A DNA stretch of 64,000 nucleotides from Chryseosolibacter sp036402115 (GTDB lineage Bacteria > Bacteroidota > Bacteroidia > Cytophagales > Cyclobacteriaceae): contig DASWTM010000144.1 in the NCBI GenBank assembly GCA_036402115.1, positions 1-64,000 of the forward strand, given 5' to 3'. Positions within the stretch are counted from its first letter, which is position 1. Every line of letters starts with the position of its first letter. The translations under genes and the position numbers were made by a program. Below, piece by piece: positions 9,906-18,940 of the stretch. Below the pieces are notes generated by a model, which did no database searches, was not told the origin of the DNA, and saw only the letters and a list, made by a program, of their open reading frames with translations.

Positions 9906-9940
9906 TTTATTTAGGATCAGTCTAAATAAACATATCTTTG
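9906..9940 (+). promoter_or_regulatory. Promoter with palindromic operator ahead of the ferritin unit
   Basis: TATCTTTG at 9933-9940 matches the Bacteroidota -7 box TAnnTTTG and places the transcription start roughly at 9945, 15 bases ahead of the next ATG. Directly upstream, covering the -15 to -39 region, is a perfect 9-base inverted repeat, TTTATTTAG and CTAAATAAA, separated by 7 bases. The TTTAGG...CTAAA pattern is reminiscent of DtxR/MntR-family boxes. A metal-responsive repressor would fit a ferritin neighbour; the identity of the regulator is inference. Confidence 0.6.
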
Positions 9941-9959
9941 CAGGCCGTCCCAATTGTCA

Positions 9960-10298
9960 ATGGAAGAACTGCTTTTAGAAGATGTTTCGCTCTCGCTGGA
10001 TAAGCGCAAGGGTCGTTTTCTGCTCAATCTTGGCAATCAGGAAGTTATTGAGCAAACGGTGTGTGAATTTCTCCAAACCATGAGTTTCCTGGTCGGCAAA
10101 AACATTGAAGAACACTTGTTAAGCACGGACAGCGTGTATGATACTGTTCGCATCCCGTTGACAAGTTGCGGCAGAACTACGACTCTCGATCTTCACCAAT
10201 TCATTCGTTTTCGTAAGGCCTACGGTCATCAAATGTATCTGCTTAAGTTGGAGGATTTGCTGATGAGGAAGGGCATTAAGCCTGCTTCCCTTTTTTAG
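9960..10298 (+). CDS. Conserved-looking small protein of unknown function upstream of ferritin
   Basis: The product is 112 residues, starting MEELLLEDVSLSLDKRKG. I use the ATG at 9960 rather than an in-frame TTG two codons earlier. It is soluble, with no signal or membrane segment; the pattern is alpha/beta with a C-terminal basic helix (FIRFRKAYGHQMYLLKLEDLLMRKG). I do not recognise a family. A strong promoter with operator lies just upstream and ferritin begins 100 bases downstream with its own promoter-like box, so a role in iron handling is possible but unproven. Confidence 0.6.
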   Translation: MEELLLEDVSLSLDKRKGRFLLNLGNQEVIEQTVCEFLQTMSFLVGKNIEEHLLSTDSVYDTVRIPLTSCGRTTTLDLHQFIRFRKAYGHQMYLLKLEDLLMRKGIKPASLF

Positions 10299-10357
10299 AC
10301 TTCTTATAAATTACTGCCTTTTCAGTAAGGCGTCCACTCGCTTACCTGTTCATTTGA

Positions 10358-10365
10358 TAACTTTG
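10358..10365 (+). promoter_or_regulatory. Ferritin promoter -7 box
   Basis: TAACTTTG matches TAnnTTTG exactly. The predicted transcription start near 10370 leaves a leader of about 30 bases before the ATG at 10401 and would cut off the longer in-frame start at 10368, supporting the shorter protein. Confidence 0.5.
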
Positions 10366-10400
10366 GTATGTCTTTTTTGACAGTTACTATTTTAACGACT

Positions 10401-10955
10401 ATGAACACATCCGTAATACGCGCAAAAACTTCGCTTCAGGAAAATATTCTTGATTTGCTCAACAGGCAGATTGCCATGGAGGCACATTCATCAAGTACCT
10501 ATCTTTCAATGGCTGCGTGGTGTTACACGCAAGGGTTGAACGGAAGCGGTGACTTTTTCAAAATACAGTCGGCTGAAGAGCGTGGCCATATGCTGCGGAT
10601 CTTCGACTACCTTGTTGAGGCAGGGGGTCAACCAATATCGCCCGAGGTGACAAAGATTGAACAGAACTTCGAAGGTCTTCGTGATGTTTTGGTACGCGCA
10701 CTTGAACAGGAAATTGCTATCACACAAAGCTTCAACAATATTGCAGACCAGTGTTACAAGGCGAAAGACTATGTCACGTTGAAATTCCTGCAATGGTTCC
10801 TTGAAGAGCAGCTTGAAGAAGAAGCACAGGCCAGACGTTGCATCGAGCTCTACGATTTAATCGGAGCGAAAGATGGAGGTTTGTTCAGAATTGACAAACA
10901 AATCATCCGCCTGAAAGAGGAAGACATGACGAAAAATGTTTCCAAGACCGTCTAG
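10401..10955 (+). CDS. ftnA: Ferritin, non-heme iron storage
   Basis: The product is 184 residues, a normal length for bacterial ferritin, and forms the four-helix bundle that oxidises Fe(II) and stores it as mineral in a 24-mer. Ferroxidase ligands are in register with E. coli FtnA: Glu27, Glu60 and His63 (AEERGH), Glu104, and Gln137/Glu140. The bundle helices run from about residue 10 to 160, and the C-terminal tail (DKQIIRLKEEDMTKNV) is ordinary. I prefer the ATG at 10401 (MNTSVIRAKTSLQEN) to one 11 codons upstream because the promoter box overlaps the latter. A terminator follows 45 bases after the stop. Confidence 0.93.
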   Translation: MNTSVIRAKTSLQENILDLLNRQIAMEAHSSSTYLSMAAWCYTQGLNGSGDFFKIQSAEERGHMLRIFDYLVEAGGQPISPEVTKIEQNFEGLRDVLVRALEQEIAITQSFNNIADQCYKAKDYVTLKFLQWFLEEQLEEEAQARRCIELYDLIGAKDGGLFRIDKQIIRLKEEDMTKNVSKTV

Positions 10956-11000
10956 CGTCATCTGTTGAGGAAGATCCATCTGATTTAGAACATCAGTTCC

Positions 11001-11061
11001 AAAGGTTAAAAATAACGAGGCCGTGTTAGCGATGGCGTGTTGTTTTTAACCTTTCCTTTTT
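11001..11061 (+). terminator. Intrinsic terminator after ferritin
   Basis: A 16-base stem (AAAGGTTAAAAATAAC with GTTGTTTTTAACCTTT, one G-U pair) encloses a 22-base loop and is followed by CC and five T. Confidence 0.75.
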
Positions 11062-11288
11062 GCTGTCTAAGCATCTTACATAACGCAGCCTGTAAATGAA
11101 TCTACAGGTCCTTCACTGACTCACTTCACACACATCCTGCACTGGAGCTTTCGCACGTTCGCAAATGGAATACGGCAGTATTCGAAGTCTTTAATGCCAC
11201 TGACACCATCCCTTCTGGACAAAAACGGTTATATCTTTCGAACTAGACAAAATGGTGGTACCACCGCCTAATGGTGGTCGTGTGAAAT

Positions 11289-11311
11289 ATCATTTCAAAA
11301 TGATAGATTTG
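11289..11311 (+). promoter_or_regulatory. Promoter and small palindrome ahead of the membrane histidine kinase
   Basis: TAGATTTG at 11304-11311 matches TAnnTTTG, 17 bases before the ATG. It is directly preceded by ATCATTT-CA-AAATGAT (11289-11304), a perfect 7-base inverted repeat in the -15 to -30 region. A further palindrome GGTGGTACCACC lies at 11254-11265. Either could bind a regulator. Confidence 0.4.
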
Positions 11312-11327
11312 TTTTGCCCCAAAGCTA

Positions 11328-12773
11328 ATGAGCACATCACAAAAGAGGAACGACATTGTTGCAAAGAATGTTGCCGTCATTTTTGGTTCGTTAAGTTTTA
11401 TCGTCCTGGGCGTTCTGGTCATTCTATTTGGTCCTAACATTAACACCCCGGTCATTGCAGGCCTTGGCATTTTCTTCTTTCTTGTACGATTTAGTATCAG
11501 CCGCGGCTACTCTACAACGGGGAAGCTACTGCTTTGTTTGATTCCACCCGTTGTCACCTTTGTAGCAGCACTTCTTCCAAAGCTGTATTCCGCCTCTTTT
11601 ACTGACATTTTGTACTACGATTCACGTTTTGTACTTGTATTGTTGAGCAGCTTGCCGTGCCTGGTGTTTGACTTGAAAGAGCGCGCTGCCCTGTGGTCAA
11701 CCCTAAGTATATCTCTCCTGCTCATTATTTTGTTTGATCCGGTTCATAACTGGTTGTCGATTGGATATTACCAAAAAGGGTTCACGGGCCGATCGTACTA
11801 CTACATCAACTACATTACTGTAGTTACATTTCTTGGCATCGTTGGAGGCGCCTTCACGTTGAAGCAAAGTGTTTTTGTGTCGGAAGAAAAATACCGGCTC
11901 ACGTTTCAGCGACTTGCTCTCGCCTTCAAGAACCTGCGCGTGCAAAATGAAAAAATTAAATCGCAGCAGGCTGAGTTAGTGAGGGCGAATACCCTTATCG
12001 AACAGCAGAAGGCTGCGCTGGAAGATCGCGTGCATCAGATCAACGTCAATTTGCAAAATGCGAACGATGAACTGATCCGGCACAATAATGAACTAACACA
12101 GTTTTCCTACGCTGTCTCCCATAACCTGCGTGGTCCGATCGCCCGTCTGTTGGGATTATCGAATCTTCTCACCGTACAGAAATTAGCGGAAATCGAGGCC
12201 GATGGGCCAATTATCATTAAGCATATTCATCAGTCTGCGAAAGATCTTGACGAGATCATCAAAGACCTCGGCCAAATCGTAGACATTCGAAACAATGTGC
12301 TACAGCGAAAGGAAGTCATTCACTGGGAGGCTGAGTGGGCGAAGATCCGCGGGCTCCTCAACTTGTCGGATAATTTCGTTAATGATCACATCCGCATCGA
12401 TTTCACTAAAGCGCCTGCGGTGCATGGCGTTCGCATGATGGTGAGCAGTATCCTTTATAATTTGGTGAGCAACGCTATCAAATACCAATCACCGGAGCGC
12501 GAGTTGGAGATCGCCATTCGAACATCGATGGAAGATAATGTAAACGTGCTGGAGATCACCGACAACGGCCTCGGAATTAATCTTGCCTCTTTCGGTGTTG
12601 ATGTTTTTAAGATGTACAAGCGTTTTCATACCCATCAAGATGGAAAGGGGATAGGTCTTTATCTCGTCAAGACGCAAGTGGAGGCACTCAGCGGAAAAAT
12701 CGAGATCGAAAGCGCACTGAACGTTGGTACTACTTTTCGAGTGAAGTTCCCCAACGGGATGCCTGAGTGTTAG
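11328..12773 (+). CDS. Membrane-bound sensor histidine kinase
   Basis: The product is 481 residues. Six hydrophobic segments span residues about 16-178, a 7TM-like or MASE-type sensor with little periplasmic loop. A coiled coil follows (about 185-260), then the HisKA phosphoacceptor His265 in SHNLRGP, the N box NLVSNAIKY, the D box ITDNGLGI and the G2 box GKGIGLYLV. The signal sensed is unknown. A lone receiver protein is encoded 260 bases downstream in the same direction and is a natural partner candidate, but the intervening space carries its own promoter-like box. Confidence 0.9.
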   Translation: MSTSQKRNDIVAKNVAVIFGSLSFIVLGVLVILFGPNINTPVIAGLGIFFFLVRFSISRGYSTTGKLLLCLIPPVVTFVAALLPKLYSASFTDILYYDSRFVLVLLSSLPCLVFDLKERAALWSTLSISLLLIILFDPVHNWLSIGYYQKGFTGRSYYYINYITVVTFLGIVGGAFTLKQSVFVSEEKYRLTFQRLALAFKNLRVQNEKIKSQQAELVRANTLIEQQKAALEDRVHQINVNLQNANDELIRHNNELTQFSYAVSHNLRGPIARLLGLSNLLTVQKLAEIEADGPIIIKHIHQSAKDLDEIIKDLGQIVDIRNNVLQRKEVIHWEAEWAKIRGLLNLSDNFVNDHIRIDFTKAPAVHGVRMMVSSILYNLVSNAIKYQSPERELEIAIRTSMEDNVNVLEITDNGLGINLASFGVDVFKMYKRFHTHQDGKGIGLYLVKTQVEALSGKIEIESALNVGTTFRVKFPNGMPEC

Positions 12774-13007
12774 GGGCTAGGCCAAATCGGCACTGAACTT
12801 TCACTTATTTCTTAGGTCCAGCGAATCCTCAACTTTACCGCGTACGGAGTTTCTTTTATGTAACACCATGAAAAAACCGTGAATGTTTGTTTAATCTCAG
12901 CGTTGAAATTCCTGATACGTTCGGACAGAGATCAAATGACCCATCACCACCATTCGTGTTGCAATAATTCCACACATACCCATAGCGTTAGATCCAGAAA
13001 ACGGTTT

Positions 13008-13015
13008 TATCTTTA
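13008..13015 (+). promoter_or_regulatory. Possible -7 box for the receiver gene
   Basis: TATCTTTA matches seven of the eight positions of TAnnTTTG and lies 20 bases ahead of the ATG at 13035. Confidence 0.3.
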
Positions 13016-13034
13016 ATGATAATTTAACCCCACG

Positions 13035-13424
13035 ATGATCAAAGATCCTCAGGAGACAGTGCTCTATGTTGATGATGATCTGGATGACCAGGAATTTTTT
13101 GTTTCGAGTCTTTCAGAATCCCGACCGTATGCAAAGTGTTTTGTAGCGAGAGACAGCAGCACTGCGTTTGAAATCATAAAGACTATTCCCCTCCCGAACT
13201 TTATTTTTATTGACCTCCATTTGCCACGGGTAAATGGTATCGAATTGCTCAGACAATTAAAGGTAAGCGAATTGTACTCGGCTATACCGACCTATGTTCT
13301 TTCCACCACACTGTTCGAACCCCACGCCATTACGATTCGTGAGCTGGGAGGTAAAGGGTTCTTTCGCAAACCTTCATCGCTGAGCGATTTCAAGGCACTT
13401 TTCGATGCTGTGTGGGCAAAGTGA
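13035..13424 (+). CDS. Single-domain response regulator (receiver only)
   Basis: The product is 129 residues and consists of one CheY-like receiver: acidic cluster YVDDDLDD, phosphoacceptor Asp60 in FIDLHLPRVNG, the Thr/Ser switch in VLSTTL and Lys112 in FFRKPSS. There is no output domain, so it must act by protein contact or in a phosphorelay, as in the Rcp1-like receivers that often accompany PAS or phytochrome-type kinases. Histidine kinases lie on both sides (11328 and 16478). Confidence 0.9.
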   Translation: MIKDPQETVLYVDDDLDDQEFFVSSLSESRPYAKCFVARDSSTAFEIIKTIPLPNFIFIDLHLPRVNGIELLRQLKVSELYSAIPTYVLSTTLFEPHAITIRELGGKGFFRKPSSLSDFKALFDAVWAK

Positions 13425-13519
13425 AAGCAGAAAGCACTTGGCGGTCACAGCTATTCACAAGACAAACGAAGTCTGCCGAAAGCCGCTTAATATTTTATTT
13501 ACTTTCATATCAGCGTAGG

Positions 13520-15937
13520 CTACTCATATTTTAACGACTGAACCGGGTTAGTCCGCGCGGTGCGCAATGAATGGAACGCCACGGTTAGAAAGGCAAACAG
13601 TAGTGCCAATAGACCAACCGTTATGAAGACGAAATAATTTAGCGCAGTCTGGTAAGCGAAGTTGCCCATCCAGTCGGTAATAATAATATAAGCGACCGGC
13701 ACGACCAGAATTGACGCGATAATCACCAGGACCATTACGTCTTTGTATAACAGGTAGATAATTGTAGGTACGCTTGCGCCATGCACTTTGCGAATTCCAA
13801 TCTCTTTTGTACGCTGCGTTGCTGTAAAGGCAGACAAACCAAGCAGCCCAAGCAACGAGATGAAGATACAAATGTAGGAGAGGCCTGTCAGCAGTTTGTA
13901 TTGAATCTCGTCCTGTCGATATTGTTCATTAAACCTTGCATCAAGGAATGACACTTCGTAGGGGTGGTTTGGATCAAACTGTTTCCATTTTTTTTCAATG
14001 AACGCCATTGTTTCTGGCAAGTTTTCGCCTCGGATCTTGAGGTGCAGGAAGCCGCCTTCTTCACCGGCCTTGATCATAATCAGGGGCTCAACTTTGTTAT
14101 GAAGCGAATTGAAGTTGAAATCTTTCACCAGGCCGATCACCTGACCATCTTCCTTAGCATGGAACCATTTTACTTTTTTTCCGATCGGGTCGTCCCCCCA
14201 ACCGAGTAGTCTGGCAGCAGCCTCGTTTGCGATGAAAGTGCCTTCAGTGTCTGTCTTGGGACCCGGCCTGAAATCCCGGCCCTTCAACAATTTCATGTTC
14301 ATCGTTTTAATGTAATCTTCTCCCACGAACATGAGATTGAAGGCCTGTTGTTTCATTCCATTTTCCGTTTCGGCCCACATTACTGCGTCACCACCTGTAT
14401 TGATTCCCATCACATTGTGAGAAGTTGTTGCAGCGATGATGTTTGGGTTCTGAAGAAATTCGTTTTTGATTCCTGTGAGCTGGCGTTGCACCAACGTATC
14501 CTGGATGGGAAGCAACACAATATTTTCTTTGTCGAAGCCGAGGTCCTGATTGCGGACGTAGTCAATCTGATTCTGCATGAAGACTGTACACACTACTACG
14601 AAGATTGAAATTGCAAATTGTGCAGTGATGAGAACTTTTCGAAGCACGTGACTTGATTTCCGATTCTTGAATGAACCCTTCAATGCTTTGAGCGTTGGGA
14701 CTGATGGGAGGTACAGCGCAGGATACAAACCCGATATGATGCCTATTCCAAGTGTGATAACCAGCGCACCAAGTAACAATACGGGGTTGGAAAAGAAGTC
14801 AGGATTGAGATTCTTTCCAACCAGCTGATTGAACGAAGTGGCTTTCAGCACGATCAGCACGATGACGATTGCCAGCACGAGGGAAATGAAAGAAAGAAAT
14901 ACCGACTCAGCCAGGAAGGAGAAGACCAGTGCGCGCTTGCCGGAGCCCAGCGTTTTCTTCATCGCGATTTCAGTGGCACGGCTTACCGATTTCGCGGTTG
15001 ACAGGTTCATGTAATTAATGCAGGCAAGAACGATAATAAAGATTCCGATGCCCGTGAACGCGTAGAGATAGATGATGTTGCCATGTGGCTCGTCACCTTC
15101 TACGGTTGAATGAAAGTGAATGTCGGCAAGCGGTTCGAGTATTGGCGTATACTTTCCACCAACCTGGTCGCCAAATGATTTGAAGTACTTGTCATAGATG
15201 GCCGGAAACTTATCATAGAAGTCCTGCGGGTTGTAATTATCTTTCATCAACAGGTATGTATACACATCCGGATTCCAGAATGCTTCCGACTTAAGTTGCC
15301 CGTTCTCCATTACCCATTCCCGGTCAACCAGACTTGACAGTAGGATGTTAAACTTCAGGTGCGTATTCTCAGGAACTTCTTCAATGACTCCTGTTACTTT
15401 CCATTGCGCATCACCAATGATCAGCGTTTTGCCTAACGCCTCTTCGTTACCGAAGTATTTTTTTGCAACCGATTCTGTTATCACGACCGTGTTCTGATCG
15501 ACCAGTGCTTTCGTTGGTTCGCCCGCGATGAATGTGTGCGTAAATACATCGAAATAGGTTGAGTCGGTGCGCACTACATCTTCTTCATAGAATGCCTTTT
15601 CCTGTCCGTTGCTTTCATATTTTACCAGCGTGTGGTCCCAATTGTTGGCCCGTACCACGTTTTCAATTTCCGGAAACTCCTCTTTTAAGATCCTTCCCAG
15701 CTCCCGCGCTGAACGTGCCCCGCGGAAGTCGATACCGGTAGCTTGCAGGTGGCCACCAAGGCGATAAATCCGTTCATGTTTTGCATGGTATTTATCATAA
15801 TTCAGATCGTTCTGGAGGATAAGCAAAAGAATGATACTAACTGCAATACCCAGTGCGAGGCCAAGAATGTTTAGGAGTGAAAAGAATTTATCTTTCAGGA
15901 AAACACGGATAGCAAACTTGAGGTTGTTAAGGATCAT
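13520..15937 (-). CDS. FtsX/MacB-type ABC transporter permease
   Basis: The product is 805 residues and has the duplicated layout of the Bacteroidota FtsX-like permeases: transmembrane segment at about 21-41, a large periplasmic MacB-PCD domain (about 50-250), a block of three membrane segments (about 288-405), a second signal-anchor segment (about 438-455), a second periplasmic domain and three final segments (about 690-795). The motifs ATEIAMKKTLGSGK and TKEIGIRKVHGAS are the typical coupling loops after each periplasmic domain. No ATPase or membrane-fusion protein is encoded next to it, so it relies on an ABC subunit elsewhere. Substrates of this family (drugs, lipoproteins, signals) cannot be told apart by sequence. 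Confidence 0.9.
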   Translation of the reverse strand: MILNNLKFAIRVFLKDKFFSLLNILGLALGIAVSIILLLILQNDLNYDKYHAKHERIYRLGGHLQATGIDFRGARSARELGRILKEEFPEIENVVRANNWDHTLVKYESNGQEKAFYEEDVVRTDSTYFDVFTHTFIAGEPTKALVDQNTVVITESVAKKYFGNEEALGKTLIIGDAQWKVTGVIEEVPENTHLKFNILLSSLVDREWVMENGQLKSEAFWNPDVYTYLLMKDNYNPQDFYDKFPAIYDKYFKSFGDQVGGKYTPILEPLADIHFHSTVEGDEPHGNIIYLYAFTGIGIFIIVLACINYMNLSTAKSVSRATEIAMKKTLGSGKRALVFSFLAESVFLSFISLVLAIVIVLIVLKATSFNQLVGKNLNPDFFSNPVLLLGALVITLGIGIISGLYPALYLPSVPTLKALKGSFKNRKSSHVLRKVLITAQFAISIFVVVCTVFMQNQIDYVRNQDLGFDKENIVLLPIQDTLVQRQLTGIKNEFLQNPNIIAATTSHNVMGINTGGDAVMWAETENGMKQQAFNLMFVGEDYIKTMNMKLLKGRDFRPGPKTDTEGTFIANEAAARLLGWGDDPIGKKVKWFHAKEDGQVIGLVKDFNFNSLHNKVEPLIMIKAGEEGGFLHLKIRGENLPETMAFIEKKWKQFDPNHPYEVSFLDARFNEQYRQDEIQYKLLTGLSYICIFISLLGLLGLSAFTATQRTKEIGIRKVHGASVPTIIYLLYKDVMVLVIIASILVVPVAYIIITDWMGNFAYQTALNYFVFITVGLLALLFAFLTVAFHSLRTARTNPVQSLKYE

Positions 15938-16477
15938 AGGTGGAAAGATTTGGTGTATTACTGGTAAGATAGATATCCGTTACAAAAAGTTTTGAAACTT
16001 GAGCGAAATTGGACACCGCGTCCGAAAGCATTTTTAAAACCGGACATTTCGGATCAAAACTGGCTTTTCTTTGCTTGTCAATTTCGCAGGGCAACCCTTT
16101 TGTCTGAATAGACGTTAGTCACTGAATTCAGTGATCGCAGGGCTTGTTTCAATTATGCACACTGCCATTGACTTCAACTAAAACTTCAATATAGAAATTC
16201 TGAGACTTCAATTGTATCGCCAGGATTGATGGTGAGTTGGGGAATTTGCCGGAACAATATTTTGGAAAATTTGGATATGCAGATTTCCAAAAAAGCGGTG
16301 CACAGAAAAAGTTACACTTCATTTTGTGGGAATGTTATCCGAAAGTTAAGTGTTTACGTATTAGGGCACAGTACCTAGCTAGTGGGGTATCGACCCAATT
16401 CCCAAACAAACCCATGGAAATTGTAACCTAAGGAGAACGAAGTTTCTGCTTGCTATCTACTATAACTGTATCGGCAA
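15938..16477. other. 540-base divergent intergenic region
   Basis: The space lies between the leftward permease and the rightward PAS kinase. I see a perfect 7-base inverted repeat TCCGAAA (16021-16027) and TTTCGGA (16047-16053), a possible operator. The only ORF of note (16237-16431) lacks an ATG start and any recognisable composition, so I do not call it. Nothing else stands out. Confidence 0.4.
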
Positions 16478-18016
16478 ATGGAAACGATGTCTTTGAAACA
16501 ACTATTACCGGAGATGACAATGTTGGAAAACGCGGATGTAGGAGTGTGGCAGGATCTGTTTACGTCCATTATTGAAGATGCGGATTCAAATATCCTTTTG
16601 CTGGATGATGAGTTCAGAGTGATTAATCTGAATTCAGGTTTTTACTGGATCTTTTTTGAAACATACGGTATTGAACTGAAGCGTGGTACTTCCATCTTAG
16701 AATCGATGGAGAGTGTAAATCCAACGCTGACACAGGAATGGAAGGAGCGTTGTATGACTGCGCTCAGCGGAACTCCGTTAAAAGTGGAGGATGTGTTTGA
16801 GCTCGAAGGAAGAAAATATTATTGGGAGATTCACTTCAAGTCTGTCACACGGCCGGATACATCACAAGTCATTTCAATCTTCAGCCGTGACATTACGGTT
16901 CGCAAAGCCTATCAGAAAAAAATTCTCGAAGATGAAGCGAACCTGCGCTCTATCCTTAACACCATTGACGATAGTGTGTGGCTTGTGAATACACGATATG
17001 AGCTGATCGATTTCAACAAAGAATTCTTCAAGGCGTATAAGCTGGCTTTTGGTGTGAAGCTCTCGAAAGGAAAGAATATTCTGGATTTGCTTCCCGACAA
17101 CGCGCCTGATTTAAAAGAAATGTGGAGGGTTCGTTATGAGAGCGGTTTGCGCGGCCGCACCGGGAAATACTTCGATACCTATCTTGTAGATAAGGAGTGG
17201 AGAACGTATGAGATCAAATCGTATCCGATCATTGAAAACTCGAAGGTAACGGGGCTCACTGTCTATTCGCGCGATATCACCACACAGACCAGAACTGAGG
17301 ATTTGTTAAAGCGTCAGAACGAGGAGTTGATTAAAATCAATTCAGAGCTTGATCGTTTTGTGTACAGTGCCTCGCACGATTTGCGTGCGCCCTTGATGTC
17401 GGTGAAGGGTCTGCTTAACATGATCAAGATTGATCCGGAGCGAAAGAATGTAGATCATTACCTGACACTGATCGAGCGAAGTGTGGGTAAACTGGATCAA
17501 TTCATATCCGACATTATCAACTACTCGCGAAACTCGCGAATGGATCTCATGCCTAAAGAAATTGATTTTCATGAGCTGCTCCAGGAGTCGATTGATTCAC
17601 TGAAGTTCATGGAAGGAGCGGAGAAAGTTCGAAGCATCCGCAACCTCAAGCTTGAAGCACCATTCTATTCAGACTATAGCCGATTGCTAATCATCTTCAA
17701 CAACATCATTTCCAATGCCGTTCGTTATCGCGATTCATGGAAGGAGGACTCATGGTTGAAAATTGATATCCATTCGACCCGCGAAAAGGTGAACATTCAG
17801 TTTAGCGATAACGGTGTTGGTATTGCCGAAGAGTATGTCGAGAAAGTTTTTAAGATGTTTTTCAGAGCCAATGCTGATAGCAAGGGCTCGGGGCTTGGTT
17901 TGTATATTGTTAAAAGTGCATGTGAGAAATTGAACGGGACCATTCATGTGCAGTCAAAGTTAGGTGAGGGAACGGTATTCAATATTGAGATCCCGAACCA
18001 CCGGCCGTTGCTTTAG
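16478..18016 (+). CDS. Cytoplasmic PAS-PAS sensor histidine kinase
   Basis: The product is 512 residues with no membrane segment. Two PAS domains occupy about residues 25-150 and 155-275, each ending in the S-R-D-I-T signature (IFSRDITVRK, VYSRDITTQT). HisKA carries the phosphoacceptor His300 in SASHDLRAPL; the ATPase domain shows NIISNAVRY, FSDNGVGI and GSGLGLYIV. The PAS pockets could bind a small ligand or cofactor, but no diagnostic Cys or His for flavin or heme was identified. There is no adjacent cognate regulator in the same direction. Confidence 0.9.
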   Translation: METMSLKQLLPEMTMLENADVGVWQDLFTSIIEDADSNILLLDDEFRVINLNSGFYWIFFETYGIELKRGTSILESMESVNPTLTQEWKERCMTALSGTPLKVEDVFELEGRKYYWEIHFKSVTRPDTSQVISIFSRDITVRKAYQKKILEDEANLRSILNTIDDSVWLVNTRYELIDFNKEFFKAYKLAFGVKLSKGKNILDLLPDNAPDLKEMWRVRYESGLRGRTGKYFDTYLVDKEWRTYEIKSYPIIENSKVTGLTVYSRDITTQTRTEDLLKRQNEELIKINSELDRFVYSASHDLRAPLMSVKGLLNMIKIDPERKNVDHYLTLIERSVGKLDQFISDIINYSRNSRMDLMPKEIDFHELLQESIDSLKFMEGAEKVRSIRNLKLEAPFYSDYSRLLIIFNNIISNAVRYRDSWKEDSWLKIDIHSTREKVNIQFSDNGVGIAEEYVEKVFKMFFRANADSKGSGLGLYIVKSACEKLNGTIHVQSKLGEGTVFNIEIPNHRPLL

Positions 18017-18047
18017 ACTGGTAGTCCTTTCTTTCAAGGAAACGAAC

Positions 18048-18878
18048 TTACCGCTTCCTGCGCTTTAGGGTTCCAAATGGCTTGGTCTTTTGTTTATTGA
18101 CTTCAAGGTAGCGCGCAATGCCGATGTTCAGGGAGGCAAAGAGTTCGCGTCTCTCACCGCTGAGATCATATAATGTCTGATTTTCTTTTGCACGAACAAG
18201 GTATGCATCGCTTCGTGGTTCGGTAAATCCGTAATTGGCGCGTAAGTCAAATGCGACTCGCCACGACTTTTTAAAATCCCAGTCTGACCGGAAGCCAAGC
18301 GACCCGAAAAACTGAAATGGTTTAAAATCGTCTTTTGAAACAATTTCAAGTTTTTTGATTTCGGGTGCAATTACACCATCATACTCAACCACGTAATCAG
18401 AAGGAAGGATCGGTAGTACTTCGGCCGGAAACCGATACTTGGCGTAGCGGTGAGTTACCGTTTCATTTCCCTTGATCAGATATCCCGCACCAGCACCTGC
18501 AATCAGACTTACCTTAAAGAACGCCAGATCGATCATGTGCAGTTTGAATCCGATCGGCACCTGAACGTATTGCATATTAATGCTGCGCGTCCCTTCGTAA
18601 CCGCCAACATTGTTGATGATGTTCATGTTTTGGCCGATGTTGATAAGCGAGGGTGTGATGACAAACCCGTAGCCCTGGTAGTCGACTCCGTATGAAATAC
18701 CAACAGGTGCGAGTTTGACCTGATAGCGCTGTTGATAACGAGAATCTCTATTAATCCCTGAGTCAAATGTATAAGGGGAAGTGATGCCGGTGAGTACGCC
18801 CACTGAGATCTGCGTAGGCTGACCATTTAAAGAAGTAAAGCTACCGCAAATGAAAGAGACAAGAACAAAAAATCTCAT
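18048..18878 (-). CDS. Outer-membrane beta-barrel protein, PorT-like
   Basis: The product is 276 residues. It begins with a signal peptide (MRFFVLVSFICGSFTSLNGQ) cleaved near residue 19. The mature part alternates short amphipathic strands and turns (VGISYGVDYQGYGFVITPSLINIGQNM, VQVPIGFKLHMIDLAFFKVSLIAGAGAGYLIKG) and its spacing matches the PorT-type outer-membrane beta-barrel family of Bacteroidota. The C-terminus is basic (QKTKPFGTLKRRKR) rather than a classical barrel-end aromatic, which is unusual. It converges with the PAS kinase; no partner gene is obvious. Confidence 0.7.
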   Translation of the reverse strand: MRFFVLVSFICGSFTSLNGQPTQISVGVLTGITSPYTFDSGINRDSRYQQRYQVKLAPVGISYGVDYQGYGFVITPSLINIGQNMNIINNVGGYEGTRSINMQYVQVPIGFKLHMIDLAFFKVSLIAGAGAGYLIKGNETVTHRYAKYRFPAEVLPILPSDYVVEYDGVIAPEIKKLEIVSKDDFKPFQFFGSLGFRSDWDFKKSWRVAFDLRANYGFTEPRSDAYLVRAKENQTLYDLSGERRELFASLNIGIARYLEVNKQKTKPFGTLKRRKR

Positions 18879-18940
18879 TGAGCGAGTAATGGGGTTTACT
18901 CACGAAAATAGTAATTAATTGCAGAAAAAAGCCAGCTTGG

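Noticed and set aside
9719..9925. 68-codon ORF between the aldolase and the ferritin unit
   Set aside because: It starts at TTG, its composition is unlike a protein and its end runs into the promoter palindrome.
16061..16075. Sigma-54-like TGGC...TTTGC element
   Set aside because: The GG-GC distance is 9 bases instead of the strictly required 10.
16237..16431. 64-codon ORF in the intergenic space
   Set aside because: It has a TTG start, no family character and no good context.
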